From NCBI GenBank assembly GCA_043785105.1, contig JAYVXO010000218.1, positions 6,647-70,646 of the forward strand: a DNA stretch of 64,000 bases. The letters are read 5' to 3'. Source of the stretch: Fimbriiglobus sp043785105. GTDB lineage: Bacteria; Planctomycetota; Planctomycetia; Gemmatales; Gemmataceae. Each line of letters starts with the position of its first letter. Positions within the stretch are counted from its first letter, which is position 1. The notes under the pieces were generated by a model. The model worked only from the letters and a program-made list of their open reading frames with translations. It ran no database searches and was not told where the DNA came from. Positions 10,975-17,463 of the stretch are shown here, in pieces. The position numbers were made by a program, and so were the translations under genes.

Positions 10975-12114
10975 TCATGAAACTGGGAGAGTGCTAGGCG
11001 CCGTGCCGTCAGTTGCCTTGTCGGGTTTTTGCTTGAAGACCAGCCACAGCCCGAGGGTTGCGGGGGCCAGCCACCACAACTCGTACTCCTGATGCCCGGC
11101 GGCATTCATCGCTAACGCGGCAGTCGTAAGGCTTGCGTGGATCACGAAGAAGCCCGCAAGCTGCCGCCCAGTACATTTGGTTACGACGGCAATCAATGGG
11201 ATGAGGAAGAGGCACTGGTCGTAGACCCACGCATATGGTGAGCAGAAAAACCCGGCGAACACGAGGGGCTGAATGTCGCGCGGCCAGTCCCACCGATTCC
11301 GCCGGGTGACGTACCAGCCGACGGCGAAGAGAACCCCGACGGCGGGCGGCACCAGTGCGGGCCAGAACGCCTCGTTCGCTAACACGCGCAGAAGCGTCCC
11401 CGGCGTCGGCGGGATCCATTCGGTCGGCCCGCCGTTGGCCATCGCGGTTCGGTACTGTTCAAACACGTCCGGGTTCGGCACGGCGACGAGGGCCGTCAGA
11501 ATCATGGTCCCCGTTAGCCCCCCGCAGAGCATTCGCCACTCACGTCGGTCGATAACCCAGACTGCCAGCACCAGCGCGAAAAATCCGCCAACTTGCGGCT
11601 TGACCAACACCAACGACGCAAGCAAACCCGCAAGGAATGGCCAGCCGCGAACGCGACAAACCAGGAACCCCGAGAACGCGAACAGGGTCGTTCCGCTGAC
11701 TTGGCCAAGACCGAGAACTTGCAGCACGGAATAGGACGTGAACGCCAGGACGAGGGCGACCCACCGCCGATCCGGCCGGCCCGCGTACAGGCCCCAAAGT
11801 TCCATCGCAGTCCAGGCCACACCTAATGCCGTGACTGCCAGCCACGCAAACCGGGCCGCCGGAAAACCCGGCCACGCGAACGGCGTCACAACGGCCACGG
11901 ACCACGGCGGCGCCCAAATCGGCAGGGCAACGGCGCGGTCGGGTTCGATGCGGTGTTGGTGCGGCAGTAGCTGTTCGGGATCGTAGGGGTTGTTGCCGTT
12001 GAGGTTGGCACGCGCGGCGGACCAATACGCCCCAAAGTCGGACACCCGCATCACCCCGCCGGCTGCCATCAGGAACGGCACAACCAAGAGCAGCAGGAGC
12101 GGACGGGACTTCAT
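10975..12114 (-). CDS. GT87/DUF2029-like polytopic membrane glycosyltransferase
   Basis: 379 residues starting MKSRPLLLLLVVPFLMAAGG. About nine to ten hydrophobic segments are visible. Early in the protein DFGAYWSAARANLNGNNPYD matches the acidic loop that marks the DUF2029/GT87 family of polyprenyl-phosphate-dependent mannosyltransferases. The later SLVLVKPQVGGFFALVL is also family-typical. The reaction would be transfer of a sugar from a lipid carrier on the outer face of the membrane; the acceptor is unknown. It is separated from the ribosomal block upstream by a strong terminator and a repeat, so it is its own unit. Confidence 0.75.
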   Translation of the reverse strand: MKSRPLLLLLVVPFLMAAGGVMRVSDFGAYWSAARANLNGNNPYDPEQLLPHQHRIEPDRAVALPIWAPPWSVAVVTPFAWPGFPAARFAWLAVTALGVAWTAMELWGLYAGRPDRRWVALVLAFTSYSVLQVLGLGQVSGTTLFAFSGFLVCRVRGWPFLAGLLASLVLVKPQVGGFFALVLAVWVIDRREWRMLCGGLTGTMILTALVAVPNPDVFEQYRTAMANGGPTEWIPPTPGTLLRVLANEAFWPALVPPAVGVLFAVGWYVTRRNRWDWPRDIQPLVFAGFFCSPYAWVYDQCLFLIPLIAVVTKCTGRQLAGFFVIHASLTTAALAMNAAGHQEYELWWLAPATLGLWLVFKQKPDKATDGTAPSTLPVS

Positions 12115-12224
12115 AGCGAGTCGTTCTCGAACGTCAAATTCGGCACAAACCCAGACTGGAATTGGTCGTCGAGAAGGGAATAGTGAATGTCACGAGAGTC
12201 AGTGTAAACTTGATTTTTGCTTGG

Positions 12225-12290
12225 TTGCCCCGGTAGGGGCAAAGGCGTGTAGCCACGGGTGGATCGCTTCGCGGAACCCGTGGAAGCTTG
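12225..12290. repeat. Dispersed repeat, GTGTAGCCACGGGTGGA family
   Basis: 12247-12284 reads GTGTAGCCACGGGTGGA, then a GC-rich loop, then AACCCGTGGA; the CCACGGGT/ACCCGTGG parts pair with each other. A short CCCC-GGGG hairpin precedes it. The same layout occurs at 17101-17160, and an inverted copy at 17247-17277. Confidence 0.7.
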
Positions 12291-12311
12291 TGCCATTCAG
12301 GGCACAAAACG

Positions 12312-12342
12312 CAAATCGAGAAGGTAAGTCCTTCTCGATTTG
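12312..12342 (-). terminator. Rho-independent terminator after rplI
   Basis: 13-base arms CAAATCGAGAAGG and CCTTCTCGATTTG flank a 5-base loop, eight bases after the rplI stop. Read leftward, the hairpin is followed by GCGTTTTG. It should end the L25-to-L9 transcript. Confidence 0.75.
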
Positions 12343-12350
12343 GCATCGCG

Positions 12351-12956
12351 TTACTTCTTGGGAGGCGTCTGTTGCAGCGCCACGACCAGAACCTGAATCT
12401 TCGCTTCGATGCCGTAGCCGAGGCTGAGCGGCACTTCGGTCAGAGTGTTGGCTTCCTTGATCGGGTGTTCGAGCTTCACCATGTCGGCTTCGATCATCAA
12501 GTTCTTGCCCTTCAGCGTCTTGCTGATTTCGATCGGGCCGATCGAGCCGTACAGGTGGCCTTCCTCGGTCGCGTTGGCTTCGATCGTCAAGCTCATCAGG
12601 CGGCTGATTTGTTCGGCGAGAACTTTCAAGTCTGCGACGCGGGCTTCCTTCGCCTTCACGACTTTGATCTTGTAGCGTTCCAACAGCTTCAAGTTGTGCT
12701 CGGTCGGGATGACGGCGAGGCTGTACGGCAACAAGTAGTTGCGGGCGTAGCCCGGCTTCACTTCGGCGAGGTCGCCTTGCTTGCCGAGGTGGGCCACGTC
12801 TTCGATGAGCACCACGAGCGTTCCGCCGTGCTTGCCCTTCTTGACCTGATTCCGCTTGCGAATCTTCTTTTGCGGAAGTTTCTTTTCCACAACGGCAGTG
12901 GCGGACTTGGACTTCGAGTCGCCCTTGCCCTTGGCTTTAGTGGTTGCTTTGGCCAT
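12351..12956 (-). CDS. rplI: 50S ribosomal protein L9 with basic N-terminal extension
   Basis: 201 residues against about 150 in most bacteria. Residues 1-45 are a Lys-rich extension (MAKATTKAKGKGDSKSKSAT...). The canonical L9 N-domain begins at about 46 (LVVLIEDVAHLGKQGDLAEV, KPGYARNYLLPYSLAV), followed by the long connecting helix and the C-domain (IGPIEISKTLKGKNLMIEAD). The usual start of L9 (MKVILLEDV...) has no separate ATG here: the equivalent position is GGTLVVLIEDV, so the extension is translated. Last gene of the block. Confidence 0.92.
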   Translation of the reverse strand: MAKATTKAKGKGDSKSKSATAVVEKKLPQKKIRKRNQVKKGKHGGTLVVLIEDVAHLGKQGDLAEVKPGYARNYLLPYSLAVIPTEHNLKLLERYKIKVVKAKEARVADLKVLAEQISRLMSLTIEANATEEGHLYGSIGPIEISKTLKGKNLMIEADMVKLEHPIKEANTLTEVPLSLGYGIEAKIQVLVVALQQTPPKK

Positions 12957-13029
12957 CGGAGGAAGCCTTCAGAGGTAAAATCGGGGATCGGGTTCAATGC
13001 CCAACCCCCGTAGGTTCACTGGGATAAAG

Positions 13030-13584
13030 TTAGAACGGGATCTCACCCGTCTGGTGGTCGTCGTTATTCTGGTCGTCGTCGGGGCCAGCCGAGTAGCCCG
13101 CGTTCGGTTTCGCGGGCGTGCGTGGTGCGGCACCACGGTTGTTGCCATAACTATTGTTGGAGCGAGCGGGTGGAGCTTCCCCCCCTTCCTCGTCCATGCC
13201 GCCACTTTGCTGCGAACTGCCCATCCCATCGGTCCGGGGATCGAGCAGTTGAATGTTGTCGGCAACGATCTTCAGTTTCGATCGCTTCTCGCCGGTGGCT
13301 TTGTCGTCCCAGCGGTCGAGAATCAACTTGCCTTCGAGCATCAGTTGGCTGCCCTTGCGGCAGCGGTCGCGGACCAGGTCGGCCAGCTTGCCGAACTCGC
13401 CACGGTTGAACACTTCGACATCGACGAACATCGGGTCGTCTTCCCACTGGCCGGACTGGGCGTTCTTCTTGCGGTTCGTGACCGCGAAGCCGAACTTGGC
13501 CACCATGCCGCCCGTTTGGAACGCCCGCGTTTCCGGGTCTCGTGTCAGCCGACCGATCAAAATCACCTTGTTCAGGTTTGCCAT
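13030..13584 (-). CDS. ssb: Single-stranded DNA-binding protein
   Basis: Start ATG 13584 (MANLNKVILIGRLTRDPETR) with AGGAG eight bases upstream; an earlier in-frame start at 13611 lacks one. 184 residues. The OB fold spans about 1-112 (VAKFGFAVTNRK, DVEVFNRGEFGKLADLVRDR, QLMLEGKLILDRWDDKATGE). A Gly/Asn/Pro-rich linker leads to the acidic tip TGEIPF, which is the partner-docking tail in a slightly altered form (usual DDDIPF). Between rpsF and rplI, as in several phyla. Confidence 0.93.
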   Translation of the reverse strand: MANLNKVILIGRLTRDPETRAFQTGGMVAKFGFAVTNRKKNAQSGQWEDDPMFVDVEVFNRGEFGKLADLVRDRCRKGSQLMLEGKLILDRWDDKATGEKRSKLKIVADNIQLLDPRTDGMGSSQQSGGMDEEGGEAPPARSNNSYGNNRGAAPRTPAKPNAGYSAGPDDDQNNDDHQTGEIPF

Positions 13585-13712
13585 GACCTGTTCTCCTGGG
13601 ACCGATTCCACCCGAATGGAAGTTTTGGTAAGTTTGGAAGTCGTAGTTCGTGGGTGGAGCCGTCATTAGGAAGTTATGCCGATTTGGACACAACCGGCAA
13701 GGTCAGTAGGCA

Positions 13713-14195
13713 TCAATCCTTGTCGCCGTATTCGCGGCGACCACGACCCCGACCGCCACCGGCGGCGGTGAACGCTTCGCCTTCCATACCGCCGTCAAGG
13801 TTCGGCATCAGGCCGTCGGAGCTAGCTTCTTCTTGCATCCCGCGAATGGCGAACGCCAAGCCGGTGTCGTTCTTGGCCACGTCCATGATCGCCTCGGCCC
13901 ACTTCGGGTCGATGTGCGAGGTCATCAACCGCAACACGCTTTCGTTGATGGCGAAGTCGCGTTCGATGTCGCGTTGCTTAGTGCTTTCGACGTTGTAATA
14001 GATGGCGTGGTAGGCGCCTTTTTTCTGCTTCTTGATCGGGTACATCAGCTTGCGATCGTCCCACGGGCGGCTGACGATGATTTCCGCACCGTACCGTTCC
14101 AGCGTGGTGTGCAGTTGGGCTTTCACCGCGTCCGGCTCGGAGGACAGCTTGGTGGAATCGAGAATAAATAGCGTTTCGTACAGTTCAACAGGCAT
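13713..14195 (-). CDS. rpsF: 30S ribosomal protein S6
   Basis: 160 residues starting MPVELYETLFILDSTKLSSE. The ferredoxin-like fold is clear through about residue 115 (RPWDDRKLMYPIKKQKKGAY, HAIYYNVESTKQRDIERDFA, NESVLRLMTSHIDPKW). A tail of about 45 residues ends in a Gly/Arg run (GGGRGRGRREYGDKD) in place of the glutamate tail of E. coli S6. First of the rpsF-ssb-rplI trio. No rpsR (S18), its usual companion, is present between these genes. Confidence 0.93.
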   Translation of the reverse strand: MPVELYETLFILDSTKLSSEPDAVKAQLHTTLERYGAEIIVSRPWDDRKLMYPIKKQKKGAYHAIYYNVESTKQRDIERDFAINESVLRLMTSHIDPKWAEAIMDVAKNDTGLAFAIRGMQEEASSDGLMPNLDGGMEGEAFTAAGGGRGRGRREYGDKD

Positions 14196-14348
14196 CGCGT
14201 CCTCGGTTGGGAGTCTCCCAACAGTTTGGTATCGTCCGGGTTACCCTGGCTCGGTGGCACGAAGAACCTTCGCCCCAGCCCGACCCCCACCGCACACGAG
14301 TGGGGGAGCAACCGCCATCTTTCGTCAATCGCCAATCCGAAATCTATC

Positions 14349-14444
14349 TCACCCCCAACCCCTCTCCGATACGGAGAGGGGAGCCAGAAAGCGTTTTCGT
14401 GTTCCCCCTCTCCGCGTCGGGGAGGGGGCTAGGGGGTGGGGTTA
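14349..14444. repeat. CACCCCCAACCCCTCTCC-type inverted repeat
   Basis: Outer arms (14349-14367 and 14420-14443: ACCCCCAACCCCTCTCC against GGAGGGGGCTAGGGGGTGGG) enclose two smaller CTCTCCG...CGGAGAG hairpins. It fills most of the 268 bases between pth and rpsF. Confidence 0.75.
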
Positions 14445-14463
14445 CGGCTCAAACCCAAAACAG

Positions 14464-15120
14464 TTAGCTACTAACGTTTTCGTCCGTTTTCTTCTTGGTC
14501 TCAGGCTCGTCCTTTTTCTTCTCTTCAGTCGGCTTCGGCTTCTTGGGCTTCGGTTCGGTCTCGGACCCGTTGGCGCGGTTCATGCACGTTTCGAGACCTA
14601 ATCGCACCCAGATCAGCACAGCGTTACCCGCTTTTGCAACCGCGTCTTCAACGGCATTCCGTTCGCCGGGTTTGAACCGGGACAGCACGTAGTCGATCGC
14701 TTCACCGGGGTTGGGCTGGCCGACGCCCACCCGCAATCGGGGGTACTCGTCGGTGCCCAGGTTCTCCTGGATGTTCCGCAACCCGTTCTGCCCGCCGTGG
14801 CTGCCTCTGGCTCGGACGCGCAACTTGCCCAACGGCAAGTTGATGTCGTCGCTCACCACCAGCAAGTCCACGGCAGTGAGCTTGTAAAAGTCCACAATCT
14901 GCCGCACCGCCCGCCCGCTGAGGTTCATGAACGTCTCGGGTTTGACGAGCAACACCGGCTCATCCCCAACCTTCAGTTCCGCAACATGCGCCTGAAACTT
15001 ACTGCGAAACGGCCCGCACGCCGGGTCCGCCGCCAGATAGTCCACGACCGCAAACCCAATGTTGTGCCGCGTCCCCGAGTATTTCGCCCCAGGGTTCCCG
15101 AGGCCAACGACAAGCTTCAT
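14464..15120 (-). CDS. pth: Peptidyl-tRNA hydrolase
   Basis: 218 residues; MKLVVGLGNPGAKYSGTRHN opens with the family signature, Asn9 and catalytic His19 in place. Other conserved elements are KPETFMNLSGRAV, VVSDDINLPLGKLRVRARGS and HGGQNGLRNI. The core ends near residue 185. It is followed by a roughly 30-residue Lys/Glu/Pro tail (EPKPKKPKPTEEKKKDEPET), which is not part of the fold and is low complexity. It frees peptidyl-tRNAs dropped by ribosomes. It follows the L25 gene, a common pairing in bacteria. Confidence 0.93.
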   Translation of the reverse strand: MKLVVGLGNPGAKYSGTRHNIGFAVVDYLAADPACGPFRSKFQAHVAELKVGDEPVLLVKPETFMNLSGRAVRQIVDFYKLTAVDLLVVSDDINLPLGKLRVRARGSHGGQNGLRNIQENLGTDEYPRLRVGVGQPNPGEAIDYVLSRFKPGERNAVEDAVAKAGNAVLIWVRLGLETCMNRANGSETEPKPKKPKPTEEKKKDEPETKKKTDENVSS

Positions 15121-15122
15121 AG

Positions 15123-15250
15123 CAGTGGATAGTGAACAGTGGTCAGTGGATAGTAAGCAGTAGATTGATACCAGTGGAAAGGGTTAGCGTTTACCGTTAC
15201 GAAGTCTTCGGTCTTACTAACCACTCTCCACTACTCACTCTCCACTACTA
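15123..15250. repeat. CAGTGGATAGT / CCACTACTCACT repeat between rplY and pth
   Basis: The left part (15123-15165) carries GTGGATAGT-type units. The right part (15216-15250) carries CTCCACTACT units in inverse orientation, so the stretch can fold back on itself. A related repeat is at 35612-35702 upstream of the DAHP synthase gene. Confidence 0.55.
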
Positions 15251-15880
15251 TCACTCTTCCTCGCCGTCCTTCGTCTTCTTGGCGGTCAGGATTTCGGGTT
15301 CGACGCCGGTGGGTTCGGCGACGACGGCTTCGGCGCCTGGGAGTTTCAGTTGAACGACAACCATTTCCGGGCCGTCCAGGGCCTTCACGTCCTCGGGGAG
15401 TGGAAGCTCTTTCACGTGGATCGGGTGGCCGATTGTCAGCGTCGTCAGGTCGATGCGAATCGCTTCCGGAATGCTACCGAGTGGGCACTCGATGTGGACC
15501 GCGTGCATCGGCTGATCCAACACGCCGCCGCCCATCTGCTTCGGGGTGTTGCGCAGTTCGATCGGCACCGTCACTTTAACCCGCTCCGTTAGGGATCGGC
15601 GCTCAAAATCGACGTGAATCATCGTCTTGCCGAGGTAATCCCACTGCAATTCTTTAATCAGCACCGTGTCCGTTTTGCCGTCCACCGTCAGGTTAAACGT
15701 CCGGGCGTGCTGCACCCGAATCGCGCGGTCGAGTTCTTCGGCACTCACGCAAATGTGAGCGACTGGCTCTTTGTGACCGTAGATCACAGCCGGAACCAGC
15801 CCCTTCTTACGCAGCTTCATCGCGGCGCGGGTGCCAGTTCCAGTGCGGGGCGTAACCGTGAGCTTGGCAAAGTTCGACAT
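15251..15880 (-). CDS. rplY: 50S ribosomal protein L25 (CTC type)
   Basis: Start ATG 15878-15880 with AGAGG upstream (MSNFAKLTVTPRTGTGTRAA). The 42 bases of extra open frame before it carry no signal. 209 residues: an N-terminal 5S-rRNA-binding L25 domain (about 1-95, RKKGLVPAVIYGHKEPVAHI, HVDFERRSLTERVKV) plus the C-terminal TL5/CTC beta domain (about 100-190). The acidic tail is TKDGEEE. First gene of the L25-pth-S6-ssb-L9 run. Confidence 0.92.
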   Translation of the reverse strand: MSNFAKLTVTPRTGTGTRAAMKLRKKGLVPAVIYGHKEPVAHICVSAEELDRAIRVQHARTFNLTVDGKTDTVLIKELQWDYLGKTMIHVDFERRSLTERVKVTVPIELRNTPKQMGGGVLDQPMHAVHIECPLGSIPEAIRIDLTTLTIGHPIHVKELPLPEDVKALDGPEMVVVQLKLPGAEAVVAEPTGVEPEILTAKKTKDGEEE

Positions 15881-16205
15881 GGTCAACCTCTGGGGGCTAC
15901 GACTCTCGCAGGGAGTTTTCACTCACCCGCTACCCTCGCCACCCCAAACAGAATCGTGAAAAACAAACAGCGCGGCCAAGAAGCCACACTGTCCGGTATT
16001 TCGTGCAAAGTAAGACTGTGATTATGGCAGCCCCACCCCGAAGTGACAAGGGCGCAGGCGGAAAAACCGGCAGGAAGCAGGGCCGGTTCAGGCTTGGTGA
16101 CGCATTCTTCATAACTCGCATTTCGCTTTCAGGTCCGGTATCATGCCATCATGAAGCCGCGTGAGTTCGTCCAATCGGTGGTCTTCCCAGAGTCGGAGAG
16201 AAGCT
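15881..16205. other. 325-base divergent intergenic region
   Basis: Lies between the leftward L25 operon and the rightward 82-residue gene at 16206. It must hold both promoters, but I see no clear -35/-10 pair. No gene was found. Confidence 0.5.
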
Positions 16206-16454
16206 ATGACATCAGCCGAATTGACACGGGAAGAGTTGTTGGCCGCCTTAGCCGAACTCGCACGCCTACGCCCCGACTGGCGATTGGGTCAGACGCTAGC
16301 CAATTTAGCAGTGACCGCCGGCCGCATGGAAGCGAGTGGCGTGTGGGATCTCGAAGACGATGAAGCACTCGCTGCGGCGCATATTCTGATAGGACAGCAC
16401 GCCCAAGAAACTGTGCAGGTCGCCTCCGCAGTAGCTACGAGCGGTGTTGAGTGA
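16206..16454 (+). CDS. Small conserved hypothetical protein, 82 aa
   Basis: Start ATG 16206 with GGAGAGAAGCT just upstream; MTSAELTREELLAALAELAR is followed by RLRPDWRLGQTLANLAVTAG and WDLEDDEALAAAHILI. The opening (TREELLxxLxxLxxxxPDWRxGQxxxNLA) resembles a small helical family found in many planctomycete and cyanobacterial genomes, function unknown. The helix-rich, acidic composition suggests a soluble protein. Confidence 0.65.
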   Translation: MTSAELTREELLAALAELARLRPDWRLGQTLANLAVTAGRMEASGVWDLEDDEALAAAHILIGQHAQETVQVASAVATSGVE

Positions 16455-16923
16455 TTTTACTCCTGTCCGAAATAGAGGTTGCCACCGAACAATTGGAGAC
16501 ACACCCATGCTCATCGCCCTCGCATCTCCCGGCGCTGCCTCCACGTTCGAGGAAGGGTTGGGTAAGGTCGAGCGGTTGATGGCGGAAGCGTCGGCGCAGG
16601 GGGCGGAGATTGTGTGTTTTCCGGAGGCTTATCTGCCCGGATTGCGGGGGCAGGATTTTGCCGTGTACCCGTTTGACCGGGCGCAACAGGAGCGGGAACT
16701 GGTAAACCGGGGGCAACTCGTCGTCATCGAGGTGCTCGTCGCTCGGCACTTCCTCCTGACGGATGATATCTTCCGAACGGTCATGCCTCGCTTGGTCAGC
16801 GGGAAGGCCGTTTTCACCAACGGGGCGGCTCTCGTGCCCCTTGAGGTGTTCTAACGAAGTGAAGTTGCAGCCATCGCGGTCGGTCGTGATGGCTTCCAGT
16901 TCAGGTGTCGTGATGTTTGGCAT
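16435..16923 (-). pseudogene. 5' fragment of an unrecognised gene meeting the nitrilase fragment
   Basis: ATG 16921-16923 has a very good ribosome binding site (AAAGGAG) and begins MPNITTPELEAITTDRDGCN, then FTSLEHLKGHESRPVGENGL. From about 16700 leftward the frame only reads the antisense of the nitrilase fragment, so the original 3' part appears lost. It is hydrophilic and strongly charged, and I recognise no family. Codon bias on this strand is weaker than in neighbours, so it is uncertain that it was ever a long gene. Confidence 0.35.
16507..16854 (+). pseudogene. Truncated carbon-nitrogen hydrolase (nitrilase superfamily), N-terminal fragment
   Basis: The frame reads MLIALASPGAASTFEEGLGK, then AEASAQGAEIVCFPEAYLPG with LRGQDFAVYPFDRAQQEREL. 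This is the first beta-alpha-beta unit of the nitrilase fold including the catalytic Glu of FPEAYLPG. Recognisable sequence stops near base 16700 after about 65 residues of a family usually over 260 long; the catalytic Lys and Cys are absent. The rest of the open frame to 16854 runs antisense through another gene's 5' part. Non-functional as an enzyme. Confidence 0.7.
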
Positions 16924-17100
16924 GATCGAATCAACTCCTTTCGGAAACTCCAAATTGTCAGAATTGTAGACGATGTTCGACGGTGTATTAAGCAACGCCG
17001 AAACAATAATCCCCATGCCAATCCCCATGCCAACCGAACCGCTGGAAAGCGAACGGTCAATGAGCAACGCAAAAGTTGGTGAGTTGGTGTTGCGGGCTTG

Positions 17101-17277
17101 GTGACCCCGTTAGGGGGCAAGGAGTGTAGCCACGGGTGGAGGCTTTGCGCAACCCGTGGAATCCGAGACTCCCCAACTCAACTGCCCTGGAGGGGCAGAG
17201 GAATTCCTTCGCCCCTCCAGGGCGATTGACAATGGCCTGTCACTGACCACGGGTTGCGCAAAGCCTCCACCCGTGGC
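17101..17277. repeat. GTGTAGCCACGGGTGGA-family repeat, two opposed copies
   Basis: 17124-17160 carries GTGTAGCCACGGGTGGA and the pairing AACCCGTGGA. An inverted copy (CCACGGGTTGCGCAAAGCCT onward) is at 17247-17277. Between them, CTGCCCTGGAGGGGCAG and CGCCCCTCCAGGGCG form further hairpins. Related to 12225-12290. Confidence 0.7.
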
Positions 17278-17288
17278 TGGCGGCATTT

Positions 17289-17405
17289 GTTAGCCCGACG
17301 CGCCAGCGAGGGGGACGGTCCCACCCCGAACCGTCCTGACCGAACCAAAGTTGGTGTGGCGTGGAGTTCGTTTCGGCAGACCCCTCGCTGGCGCGTCGGG
17401 CTAAC
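17289..17405. repeat. Short element with 24-base inverted ends, GTTAGCCCGACGCG family
   Basis: The arms 17289-17312 (GTTAGCCCGACGCGCCAGCG plus AGGG) and 17382-17405 are exact inverse copies. They enclose 69 bases with a GGACGGT...ACCGTCC hairpin. The outer 14 bases equal the ends of the element at 10538-10946. No coding capacity. Confidence 0.8.
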
Positions 17406-17463
17406 TAAAACGCAACAAGGAAACTGAAAATGCTCTAAGCATGTCGAAGCCATAACCCTGGGG

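Noticed and set aside
10632..10978. Several overlapping 70-96-codon frames
   Set aside because: All arise inside the 409-base repeat element on both strands.
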